Assembly: GCF_938018035.1 (NCBI RefSeq)
Contig: NZ_CALIJF010000034.1
Location: forward strand, 1 to 6,989
Length of the DNA stretch: 6,989 bases
Direction of reading: 5' to 3'
From: an uncultured Campylobacter sp.
Lineage (GTDB): Bacteria; Campylobacterota; Campylobacteria; Campylobacterales; Campylobacteraceae
Shown here piece by piece: positions 1 to 5,960 of the stretch (position 1 is its first letter; every line of letters begins with the position of its first letter). The notes beneath the pieces are model-generated. The model did no database searches. It was not told where the DNA came from and worked only from the letters and a program-made list of their open reading frames with translations. A program made the position numbers and the translations under genes.

Positions 1-9
1 GGCATTTAT

Positions 10-29
10 AAATTTCAAGAAATTTCAAG
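10..29. repeat. Two tandem 10-nt units (AAATTTCAAG)
   Basis: AAATTTCAAG occurs twice back to back. It opens the non-coding AT-rich tract before the first gene and shares the AAATTT core with all other repeats in the window. No function can be read from it. Confidence 0.8.
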
Positions 30-73
30 TCCAAATTTTATATTTGCGCGGAAGCGACGCTGTGTATTTTATC

Positions 74-148
74 CGCGTAGAATTCTGCCGCGTAAAATTT
101 TACCTAGCAAAATTATGTCTCGCAAAATTCTGCTGCGTAGATTTCAAT
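74..148. repeat. Five imperfect tandem 15-nt repeats
   Basis: Five consecutive 15-nt units begin at 74, 89, 104, 119 and 134: CGCGTAGAATTCTGC, CGCGTAAAATTTTAC, CTAGCAAAATTATGT, CTCGCAAAATTCTGC, TGCGTAGATTTCAAT. The core is a near-palindromic (A/G)AATT(C/T). The second unit contains a perfect 12-bp palindrome, GTAAAATTTTAC (92-103). Because the period is a multiple of three, no stop codon arises in the frame of the downstream gene, which creates a false 81-codon extension with a five-residue periodicity. I regard the tract as non-coding. Confidence 0.85.
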
Positions 149-149
149 T

Positions 150-209
150 CGCCGCGCTCAAATTTTATCCGCCGCTCTGAAATTTATCTCACCGCACCTA
201 AATTTCTCC
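150..209. repeat. Three imperfect tandem 20-nt repeats
   Basis: Three exact-length 20-nt units begin at 150, 170 and 190: CGCCGCGCTCAAATTTTATC, CGCCGCTCTGAAATTTATCT, CACCGCACCTAAATTTCTCC. They follow directly on the 15-nt array but have a different period. A looser fourth unit (CGCGCTTTACCCAAATTTAT) may follow at about 217-236. Each unit carries one AAATTT. Confidence 0.8.
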
Positions 210-248
210 AGCCTGTCGCGCTTTACCCAAATTTATATTTAGTTGTTG

Positions 249-254
249 TAAAAT
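249..254 (+). promoter_or_regulatory. Candidate sigma70 -10 box for the six-gene operon
   Basis: TAAAAT, preceded by TG-rich TTGTTG and an AT-rich stretch (AAATTTATATTTAG), resembles the Campylobacter vegetative promoter, in which the -10 box is conserved and the -35 is weak. Transcription would start near 260, giving a leader of about 27 nt before the ATG at 287. This is inference from sequence only; several other TAAAAT words exist in the tract. Confidence 0.45.
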
Positions 255-286
255 GCGTTTTTAAAAGGATTTTAGCGGTTTGTGAT

Positions 287-904
287 ATGAGTATTTTAGA
301 GTTTACGGAGTGCGTAGGCATCGCTTCGGCGGCGCTGAGCGGGTTTTTATTCGGCGTAAAGAAGGGCTGCGATTGGCTTGGGATCTTTATCGCGGCGTTT
401 TTGACTGCGCTTGGCGGCGGGATCATGCGCGACACCTTGGTAAGCCGCGAGATCTACTCGTTCACGCACTACGCGCCCGTAACCATCGTGCTCGCGGTAA
501 GCGCCGTAGCCATTTTTGCCAAACTTTACGAGAACCGCGATTTGGAGGGTAAATTTTTATTTATTCTAACCGATGCGATCGACGTCGTAAGCTTTTCGAT
601 CGTAGGGGCGATGGTTGCGCTAAGCTATAATCATAACGTTTTCGGCGTGGTGCTGATCGCGTTTTGCAACGGCGTGGGCGGCGGTATTTTGCGCGACGTA
701 CTGCTGAACGAAGTGCCGTGGTTTTTGCATACGGGGCTTTATGGCACGATAAGCATGGGCGTGGGCTTAATATATTTCGTGCTTGATGGATTGGGGCTTA
801 GCGGTGTAGTTTCGGTGCTTATTTTGCTGGTTTTAGGGGTTGCGTTTCGCATGGTGGCTTATTACAAATCTTGGCATCTGCCTAAAGTGGAGTATAAAAA
901 ATGA
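287..904 (+). CDS. TRIC/UPF0126 family cation channel membrane protein
   Basis: A 205-residue integral membrane protein of the UPF0126/TRIC family (E. coli YicG/YadS type, also about 205 residues). Bacterial members of the TRIC superfamily are trimeric monovalent cation channels with an internal duplication. The duplication is visible here: GGGIMRD at residues 43-49 and GGGILRD at 131-137 each follow two hydrophobic helices, and the second half begins near LTDAIDV (94-100). The glycine triplets are the family's helix-kink signature. About seven hydrophobic segments can be traced, ending in a short basic tail. The frame is open back to position 44, but those 81 codons are repeat sequence with only a TTG start, so I chose the ATG at 287, which gives the family's normal length. 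An AAGGA at 265-269 lies 17 nt upstream, rather far, so the ribosome site is weak. The stop overlaps the argD start (ATGA). The transported ion and physiological role in this organism are unknown. Confidence 0.9.
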   Translation: MSILEFTECVGIASAALSGFLFGVKKGCDWLGIFIAAFLTALGGGIMRDTLVSREIYSFTHYAPVTIVLAVSAVAIFAKLYENRDLEGKFLFILTDAIDVVSFSIVGAMVALSYNHNVFGVVLIAFCNGVGGGILRDVLLNEVPWFLHTGLYGTISMGVGLIYFVLDGLGLSGVVSVLILLVLGVAFRMVAYYKSWHLPKVEYKK

Positions 905-2070
905 ACTATTTGATGGATAATTTCGCGCGCGTAAACGTAGCGCTAGTAAGAGGCGAGGGCTCGATAGTCTATGATGAAGCGGGCAAGGACTACGTAGATT
1001 TTGGCGCGGGCATCGGCGTAAACTGCCTTGGGCACGCAAACGAGATCGTCTTAGAAGCGATCGGCACGCAAGCCGCGCAGATCATCCACGGCTCAAATAT
1101 CTATAGAATTCTGCCCCAAGAAGCCCTGGCTCAAAAGATTAGCGAGCTTTTAGGCTATCGCAGCTACGCGGTGTTTTGCAACTCCGGCGCGGAGGCTAAC
1201 GAAGCTGCGATCAAAATGGCGCGCAAATACGGCACCGTAAACTTCCCTAATAAGAAATTTGAAATTCTAACTCTGCGAAATTCCTTCCACGGTCGCACGC
1301 TAGCGACACTGCAAGCTACGGGGCAGGAGAAATTTCATCCGGAAATTTTTGCGCCTTATATGCCCGGGTTTAAATTTTTCGACGATATCGACGATATCAT
1401 CGCGCATATCGATGAAAATAGCGTCGCCGTGATGATCGAGCTCGTTCAGGGCGAGGGAGGTATCAAGCCTCTGGATAAGGCGAGCGTGCAAAGGCTGGCG
1501 GCTGTTTTGAAAGAGAAAAAGCTACTTTTGATCACCGACGAGGTGCAGTGCGGCGTATATCGCACGGGCGAGTTTGCGACGTCGCAAATTTACGGCATCC
1601 GCCCCGACATCATCACCTTTGCCAAAGGTCTTGCGGGCGGCGTGCCGATCGGCGCGTGCGTGGCGCAGCAAAACATTTTCGCTCCGGGCGAGCACGGTAG
1701 CACCTTCGGCGGTAACTTTTTGGCGACCTCTACGGCGCTTGCGGTGCTTTCGCAGCTTCAGTTTTTAAAAGCGAGCGGCAAGCTTGATAAGACTATAAAA
1801 AGATTTATCAAAAAACTAGACGGGCTCGCCGCAGACTATCCTAGCCTGATCGAAAAGCGCGTGGGGCTCGGTCTGATGCAAGGCCTCGTGCTGCGCGATG
1901 AAAAAAATCTGAGCGAGATATTTAACAAAGCCCTGCAAAACGGACTTTTGATCCTAAAATCCGGCAAGCGCACTCTTAGATTTTTGCCTGCGTTAAATAT
2001 CAAAAAACCGGAGATCAAAGAGGGTTTTGCGCGCCTATGCAAGAGCCTGGACGAGATAGTGTGGACGTGA
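901..2070 (+). CDS. argD: Acetylornithine aminotransferase (PLP, class III)
   Basis: A cytoplasmic PLP enzyme that transfers the amino group of glutamate to N-acetylglutamate 5-semialdehyde, giving N2-acetylornithine, a step of arginine synthesis; in some bacteria ArgD also serves lysine synthesis as succinyl-DAP aminotransferase. The 389 residues match the family's usual length. Visible class III motifs are: the PLP phosphate-binding NSGAEANEAA (94-103), the cofactor-stacking FHGRT (129-133), QGEGG (183-187), ITDEVQCGVYRTG (211-223) with D213 expected to pair with the pyridine nitrogen, FAKGLAGGVPIGA (240-252) with the Schiff-base lysine K242, and STFGGN (267-272). All key residues appear intact. 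The ATG overlaps the previous stop by 4 nt and the stop overlaps the next gene, so it is internal to the operon. No other arg genes are present here. ArgD is preferred over ornithine or 4-aminobutyrate aminotransferases on overall motif wording and size. Confidence 0.94.
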   Translation: MNYLMDNFARVNVALVRGEGSIVYDEAGKDYVDFGAGIGVNCLGHANEIVLEAIGTQAAQIIHGSNIYRILPQEALAQKISELLGYRSYAVFCNSGAEANEAAIKMARKYGTVNFPNKKFEILTLRNSFHGRTLATLQATGQEKFHPEIFAPYMPGFKFFDDIDDIIAHIDENSVAVMIELVQGEGGIKPLDKASVQRLAAVLKEKKLLLITDEVQCGVYRTGEFATSQIYGIRPDIITFAKGLAGGVPIGACVAQQNIFAPGEHGSTFGGNFLATSTALAVLSQLQFLKASGKLDKTIKRFIKKLDGLAADYPSLIEKRVGLGLMQGLVLRDEKNLSEIFNKALQNGLLILKSGKRTLRFLPALNIKKPEIKEGFARLCKSLDEIVWT

Positions 2071-3158
2071 AATTTAGCGATTTTTTCGAGGGCTGGCTAA
2101 ACGAGAGTTACTACGCAAATGCCGCTAAAATCGGCAAGAGCGGCGATTTTTACACTGCCGTGAGCGTAGGAAGCTTTTTTGGGATATGCATCGCGCGCGA
2201 AATTTTACGCCTAAGCGCGGATTTTTGCGCGACGCAAGAGTTAAGCTTAGACGCGGCGGCGAACCCAGATAGGTCGCGGCAAAACCTTGCGGCGAGCGAG
2301 CTAAATTTAGACGCTGCGCCTGCAAAAAAGTCGCACGATAGCGCCAAAATCGCTATCGTAGAGATCGGCTCGCACGACGGGCGGCTGCTTTGCGACATAG
2401 CGCAAGCTATCTTTACGCTGGGCGGTGCGGCGGCGCTTGATAAATTTAGCTTTGCGATTATCGAGCCGCACGAGCGCCTGCGCGAGCTACAGCGGGCGAG
2501 CTTTGCGGAGAGCTTCAGCGACGAGATCGCGCTAAAGCATTTCACGAGCGCGCATGAGGCGAAATTTAAAGATGCGATCTTTGTGGCGAACGAGCTTTTC
2601 GACGCCTTTAAATGCGAGGCGGTGGACGGCGAAAATATGCTTTTTATCGAAAGCGGCGCGGCAAAATTTGCCCCCATAAAAGAACGCGAAATTTTGACCC
2701 TCGCGCGCAGATTCAGCATATCGCGCGGCGAAATCCCGGTAGGATACTTTCGCTTCGCCCGCGAAATTTGCGCCAGCGCGCAGCGGTTTTATTTCATAGC
2801 CTTCGATTACGGACAGATGGGCGCTAGCGGCGATTTTAGCCTGCGGATTTACCGAAACCACGAGATTTTTAGCTTCTTTGAGGTGCAAAACTTGAGCGAT
2901 TTTTATGGCAAGAGCGATCTTACTTACGACGTAAATTTTGAAATTTTGCGTGCGGCGTTTGAGGACGCGGGCGTCGTGACGGCGGATTTTAAAAGACAGA
3001 TCGCGGCTTTGATAGACTTCGGCGCGGCTGAGCTTTTAGATCTTTTTATGCAAAAAAGCGGCGAGAATGGCTATCATAACGCGCTTTTGCAGTTCAATCA
3101 CCTGCGCGCTGAGTTTGGCGAAAAATTTAAGATGATAAAATTTAAAAAGGGGCTTTGA
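2067..3158 (+). CDS. MidA/NDUFAF7-like SAM-dependent methyltransferase
   Basis: A class I SAM-dependent methyltransferase of the MidA family (DUF185). The eukaryotic member NDUFAF7 dimethylates an arginine of the complex I subunit NDUFS2; bacterial targets are not established. With the GTG start it has 363 residues. Family signatures are in order: GDFYTA (26-31), the SAM-binding VEIGSHDGRLLCDI (98-111), the acidic strand end IIEPHERL (131-138), ANELFDAF (174-181), FDYGQMG (246-252) and DLTYDVNF (284-291). I prefer GTG 2067, which gives MKFSDFFEGWL and a 4-nt GTGA overlap with the argD stop, like the other junctions. An ATG at 2037 in the same frame would add 10 residues and a 34-nt overlap. 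Residues about 52-92 are an Ala/Asp/Asn-rich insert that I do not expect in the family. The stop TGA overlaps the next ATG (TGATG). Family assignment is firm; the substrate is unknown. Confidence 0.86.
   Translation: MKFSDFFEGWLNESYYANAAKIGKSGDFYTAVSVGSFFGICIAREILRLSADFCATQELSLDAAANPDRSRQNLAASELNLDAAPAKKSHDSAKIAIVEIGSHDGRLLCDIAQAIFTLGGAAALDKFSFAIIEPHERLRELQRASFAESFSDEIALKHFTSAHEAKFKDAIFVANELFDAFKCEAVDGENMLFIESGAAKFAPIKEREILTLARRFSISRGEIPVGYFRFAREICASAQRFYFIAFDYGQMGASGDFSLRIYRNHEIFSFFEVQNLSDFYGKSDLTYDVNFEILRAAFEDAGVVTADFKRQIAALIDFGAAELLDLFMQKSGENGYHNALLQFNHLRAEFGEKFKMIKFKKGL
2220..2339 (+). other. Low-complexity insert in the MidA-like gene
   Basis: Codons 52-91 separate the N-terminal GDFYTA region from the SAM motif. 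The sequence is rich in Ala, Ser, Asp and Asn and contains two related words, ELSLDAA (58-64) and ELNLDAA (78-84), which suggests an internal duplication of about 60 nt. It is in frame and leaves the flanking motifs intact. It probably forms a surface loop. The boundaries are by eye. Confidence 0.55.
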
Positions 3159-3490
3159 TGAAAGCTTTTATCGATTGCGACTGCGAAATTTTGCAAAAGA
3201 CGCTGGAGTTGTTTTTGAAGGACCATACCGTAAGCGCGCAGGATTGCGACTTTATAATAAGCGACGAGCTGCAAAGCTCGGCAAAACCGCTCTTTTTGAT
3301 CGGCGAGGACGGAGATTTGGCGCTGCCGTTTTCCAAGCAGATGTTATTATCGACGCTAGAGGATTTTCAAAGCGAGTTAAAGCGAGATTTTAGCGAATGC
3401 GATACGGCGAGTGCGGAAGATGAAATTTGCGCGCTGTTTGATGAGTTTAAAGCAAAAATCATCGAAATTTTAAGAAGGCAAAATGGCTAA
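3158..3490 (+). CDS. Small acidic protein, function unknown (possibly receiver-like)
   Basis: I do not recognise this 110-residue protein. The ATG at 3158 shares one base with the preceding TGA (TGATG) and has a good ribosome site, AAAAAGGGG, ending 5 nt upstream; a TTG one codon earlier is less likely. The stop overlaps rsmD by 8 nt, so it is a coupled operon gene. It is acidic and Cys-containing, with no signal peptide or membrane segment, hence cytoplasmic. The order of predicted elements loosely resembles a shortened response-regulator receiver: a first strand ending in acids (KAFIDCDCE, 2-10), a helix (ILQKTLELFL), a strand ending in Asp (DFIISDE, 31-37), a strand (PLFLIGED, 44-51), then LPF (56-58) followed by helix SKQMLLSTLEDF. 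The conserved receiver Lys before PF is replaced by Leu, so phosphorylation chemistry would be impaired. That resemblance is inference. The C-terminal 35 residues look helical. Confidence 0.75.
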   Translation: MKAFIDCDCEILQKTLELFLKDHTVSAQDCDFIISDELQSSAKPLFLIGEDGDLALPFSKQMLLSTLEDFQSELKRDFSECDTASAEDEICALFDEFKAKIIEILRRQNG

Positions 3491-4916
3491 ATTTTCCAAA
3501 CCTGACGGCGCGCTCTTTACGCAAATTTCAAGCGGCATTTATAGGGGTAAAAAGCTTGCTCTGCCTGCGCTTTCGAGTACGCGCAGCACGAAAAGCATCG
3601 TAAAGGGCTCGTTTTTCGATACGTGGCGAGCGCAGTTGCGCGGCGCGACGTTTATTGAGTGCTTCGGCGGTAGCGGTGCGATGGCGCTTGAAGCGCTAAG
3701 CAACGGCGCAAAAAACGTTTATGCGATCGAAAAGGACGTCGCCGCGCATAAGATAATGCGGAAAAATTTCGAGCTTTTTAGGCTCGGTGCAAATGCGATT
3801 TTGGGCGATTGCTTCGAGCGACTACCCGAAATTTTGCACGAGCTGCAAGCGGATATGAACGGACGCTCGGGCGCGAATTCGCTAAATTTGAGCGGCAAAA
3901 ATTTAGACAAAAACCGCGCTTCCGATGCCGCCTGCTGTGAGAATTTAAGCAGCGAAAAAGAGGGTTGTCGCAAAAGCTTTAGTAGCGTAGAGCAGGGCGA
4001 GGACAGATACCGCGGCACGCAAAGCGGCGTGAAAGATTTTGTAAAATGCGGTACGCAAAACAGCGTGTCTTACGGCACGCAAAATGGCGCGCAGGGCGGC
4101 ACAAATGCTGATTGCGCAAGCGAGGGTTTTGGCGGTTGTGCCCAGATTGGCGATTATGCGGGCGCTTCTAATATAAAATACCGCGTGAATTCGCTAGCCA
4201 CGGACGCCGCGAGCTTTGGCGAAAAGGTTGACAATAACTGCGCTTCGAAATACGACGCGAGCGGCACCGAGACCGTTAATTGCAACGTAAATTTAAGCTC
4301 AAAATGCGGCGAGAGCTCTAATTTTGACGCAAATCGCGGTACGGGCTTAGGCGCGAGCTGCGAAGAGAAAGAAATCTTAAATTTAGGCGAAAATTTTAAC
4401 GCTAGCTACGGAGAAAATTTACATTCAAACGCAAATTTCATCTATGATTCAAGAAAAAATTCCACTGCGAATTCTAGTGGTAATTTTGGTGCTAGTTGCG
4501 AAGAAAATTCGCGCCCAAGCGTAAATTCAACCCACGGTTCAGGAAAAAATTTCGCCGCCAATTCCAGTGAAGATTTAGCCTGCGGTTTATGCGAAAGCCC
4601 TGCCGCAAATTCTAGCGAATGCTCTGCTGCAAATTCTAGCGAGAGCCATACTGCAAATTCCAGAGAAAATTCCGTATCTGATCCCGCGCGCAGAGTGTTT
4701 GTCTATCTGGATCCGCCGTTTGCGATCAGGCAGGGCTTTGGTGAGATTTACGAGCGGGTGCTGGCGCTGATAGCGCGCCTGGGCTCTGCGCAGTGCGAGC
4801 TGCTAATCGCGATCGAGCATATGAGCGAGCTTGAGCTGTCGCCTAAAATCGGCGATTTCGCGCTGCTTAAATCGCGTAAATTCGGCGCTACGACGATGAG
4901 TTACTACGCAAAATGA
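3483..4916 (+). CDS. rsmD: 16S rRNA (guanine(966)-N(2))-methyltransferase with giant repeat insert
   Basis: RsmD methylates N2 of G966 in 16S rRNA on the 30S subunit, using SAM. The N-terminal part carries the family wording ISSGIYRGKKLALP (15-28), the TRSTKSIVKGSFFD segment (33-46), SAM motif I ECFGGSGAMALEAL (59-72), the acidic strand end AIEKD (81-85) and LGDCFERLP (107-115). The C-terminal part carries the catalytic motif IV YLDPPF (408-413), the IAIEH region (442-446) and the closing KFGATTMSYY. These two parts together make about 200 residues, the normal family size. Between them lie about 275 extra residues (about 126-402) of Asn/Ser/Gly/Cys-rich degenerate tandem repeats, giving 477 in total. 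The frame is open throughout and both catalytic parts are intact, so I call it a functional or potentially functional gene rather than a pseudogene. Ribosome site AAGAAGG lies 5 nt before the ATG, which overlaps the preceding gene by 8 nt; the stop overlaps the next gene (ATGA). Confidence 0.9.
   Translation: MAKFSKPDGALFTQISSGIYRGKKLALPALSSTRSTKSIVKGSFFDTWRAQLRGATFIECFGGSGAMALEALSNGAKNVYAIEKDVAAHKIMRKNFELFRLGANAILGDCFERLPEILHELQADMNGRSGANSLNLSGKNLDKNRASDAACCENLSSEKEGCRKSFSSVEQGEDRYRGTQSGVKDFVKCGTQNSVSYGTQNGAQGGTNADCASEGFGGCAQIGDYAGASNIKYRVNSLATDAASFGEKVDNNCASKYDASGTETVNCNVNLSSKCGESSNFDANRGTGLGASCEEKEILNLGENFNASYGENLHSNANFIYDSRKNSTANSSGNFGASCEENSRPSVNSTHGSGKNFAANSSEDLACGLCESPAANSSECSAANSSESHTANSRENSVSDPARRVFVYLDPPFAIRQGFGEIYERVLALIARLGSAQCELLIAIEHMSELELSPKIGDFALLKSRKFGATTMSYYAK
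4011..4091 (+). repeat. Three GTQ-type 21-nt units within the rsmD insert
   Basis: Units at 4011-4031, 4047-4067 and 4071-4091 share the pattern GG(C/T)ACGCAAA followed by a G/C-rich GGCGTG-like end. They encode RGTQSGV, CGTQNSV and YGTQNGA. Spacing is 36 and then 24 nt, so they are not strictly periodic, but all are in the same frame. Confidence 0.7.
4431..4600 (+). repeat. Diverged 90-nt duplication within the rsmD insert
   Basis: The segment starting at 4431 recurs 90 nt later at 4521. The first roughly 50 nt agree at about 70 percent by eye, including the block TTCA(A/G)GAAAAAATT. At protein level, NSTANSS and NFAANSS (with a preceding SxK) sit exactly 30 residues apart. Period and frame are both multiples of three. 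Confidence 0.65.
4605..4676 (+). repeat. Three tandem 24-nt ANSSE units within the rsmD insert
   Basis: Units begin at 4605, 4629 and 4653, each opening with GCAAATTC(T/C)AG and encoding ANSSE, ANSSE and ANSRE with an eight-residue period. Related single copies (GCGAATTCTAGTGG and GCCAATTCCAGTGA) occur upstream at about 4467 and 4557. The first 14 bases of units 1 and 2 are identical, which suggests recent slippage. Confidence 0.8.
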
Positions 4917-5701
4917 AAAGCTTAAAGCAAATTTTAGATTATTACGCCGATTTGAAAAATTGCGACGCGGATCTTTTCGGAGCGCCCGATCCGCTGCAGG
5001 TCGCAAAGCAACAACGAAACGACGTCTCGGCGCTTATCTGCGCGCTGTTTGCTTACGGGAGCGCGGCTCAAATTTTAAAATTCCTCCGCTCGCTTGATTT
5101 TTCGCTTTTGGACGCGAGCGATGAGCGCATAGCAGCGGAGCTTGCGGGCAAAAAATATAGATTTCAAAGCCCGCGCGACGTCGCTGAAATTTTTATAACT
5201 TTAAAGCGGCTTAAAAACAGCCTTAGCATCGAGGAGAGCGTGCTTTGCGGCATGCAAAAAAGCGGACGGATCGAGGATGGGATAAATTTTTTAATCAGCA
5301 AAATTTACAAATTAAATCCCTACCGCAGCCCGGGGTATGAGTTTTTTTTCGGGCGCGGCTTCTCGCAAAAGCCCACGTCGCCGTACAAGCGCTACAATCT
5401 TTTCCTGCGCTGGGCGGTGCGCGACAGCGACATCGATCTGGGGCTGTACAAAAAGATCGAAAAATCGCGCCTCCTCATCCCGCTCGATACCCACACGCAT
5501 AAAGTTTCGCTTAAGCTTGGGCTGATCGATCGCAAGAGTTACGATTTTGAGGCGGTTTTGCAGCTTACGCAAAGCTTAGGACGCTTCGATCCGAGCGACC
5601 CTATCAAATACGACTTCGCGCTGTATCGCCTCGGACAGAGCGGCGAGATAGATAAAATTTTACCCGAACTGAGCGCGAGCCTCGGCAAAACTGCGAAGTA
5701 A
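4913..5701 (+). CDS. TIGR02757/DUF2400 family protein
   Basis: A 262-residue protein of the TIGR02757 (DUF2400) family, widespread in Bacteroidetes and Epsilonproteobacteria and without an established function as far as I know. The signatures are clear: a DPLQVAKQQRNDVSALICALFAYG segment (residues 26-49, matching the family's DP...E.A.lisA..AYG), SPYKRYNLFLRW (156-167), DIDLGLY (173-179), IPLDTHTHKVSLKLGL (189-204) and RFDPSDPIKYDFALYRLG (224-241). The early helix pair and the late Asp/His-containing blocks recall helix-hairpin-helix DNA glycosylase folds, but that is my inference. No signal peptide or membrane segment is seen. The ATG overlaps the rsmD stop (ATGA), and it is the last gene of the operon. 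No convincing intrinsic terminator with a T-run follows. Confidence 0.9.
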   Translation: MKSLKQILDYYADLKNCDADLFGAPDPLQVAKQQRNDVSALICALFAYGSAAQILKFLRSLDFSLLDASDERIAAELAGKKYRFQSPRDVAEIFITLKRLKNSLSIEESVLCGMQKSGRIEDGINFLISKIYKLNPYRSPGYEFFFGRGFSQKPTSPYKRYNLFLRWAVRDSDIDLGLYKKIEKSRLLIPLDTHTHKVSLKLGLIDRKSYDFEAVLQLTQSLGRFDPSDPIKYDFALYRLGQSGEIDKILPELSASLGKTAK

Positions 5702-5837
5702 GTCGGCGAAATTTTACCTAACACGCGCGATGAAATTTTATGAAGCTTTAGCGTGATTGCACGGCGGAATTTTGCGCTATTTTGACGCATAAATAGGGCT
5801 GACTTTATGGATTTTGCCGTACGTCTTGAGTACAGCG

Positions 5838-5863
5838 TGCCGAAATTTTATGGAATTTCGGCA
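5838..5863. repeat. Perfect inverted repeat, 10-bp arms
   Basis: TGCCGAAATT and AATTTCGGCA are perfect complements around the 6-nt loop TTATGG. It could form a stem-loop in RNA, but no T-run follows, so it is not a classic terminator. It starts 137 nt after the end of the DUF2400 gene. Confidence 0.85.
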
Positions 5864-5874
5864 AGAGATCGCTT

Positions 5875-5897
5875 CGTAAAATTTCACAAATTTTACG
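5875..5897. repeat. Perfect inverted repeat, 10-bp arms
   Basis: CGTAAAATTT and AAATTTTACG pair perfectly around the 3-nt loop CAC. It lies 11 nt after the previous inverted repeat. Confidence 0.85.
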
Positions 5898-5927
5898 GAT
5901 AGCCGCATAAATTTATAGGGCTGTCTT

Positions 5928-5950
5928 GCAGAATTTTGGTAAAATTCTGC
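5928..5950. repeat. Perfect inverted repeat, 10-bp arms
   Basis: GCAGAATTTT and AAAATTCTGC pair perfectly around the 3-nt loop GGT. Arm length and loop length are identical to the repeat at 5875-5897, but the arm sequences differ outside the AATT core. Confidence 0.85.
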
Positions 5951-5960
5951 CGCTTTGCGT

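Larger units (their letters stand above)
3858..4688 (+). repeat. Repeat-built low-complexity insert inside rsmD
   Basis: About 275 in-frame codons with no recognisable domain separate the two catalytic parts of RsmD. Composition is Asn, Ser, Gly, Ala, Glu and Cys (14 Cys by my count), with few large hydrophobic residues, so disorder is likely. Several generations of repeats can be seen: GTQ units at 4011-4091, a 90-nt duplication at 4431-4600 and 24-nt units at 4605-4676. GASCEE also occurs twice (residues 290-295 and 336-341). RAATTY hexamers occur 19 times in about 828 nt by hand count, denser than in argD (8 in 1170 nt). It is not an intein: no splicing blocks or endonuclease motifs are visible. 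Confidence 0.85.

Noticed and set aside
44..286. An 81-residue N-terminal extension of the TRIC-family protein beginning at a TTG codon
   Set aside because: The codons translate the 15-nt and 20-nt repeats, there is no ribosome site, and the ATG at 287 gives exactly the usual family length.
2150..2888. Long minus-strand open frames opposite the MidA-like gene
   Set aside because: They are shadows in Ser/Ala-rich or mixed composition, while the plus strand carries clear methyltransferase motifs.
3858..4688. Intein or inserted mobile element in rsmD
   Set aside because: No splicing motifs, no endonuclease or transposase, no terminal inverted repeats or target duplication; the sequence is tandem-repeat low complexity.
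5838..5863. Intrinsic terminator of the operon
   Set aside because: The stem is good, but no T-run follows on the plus strand and it lies 137 nt past the last stop codon.
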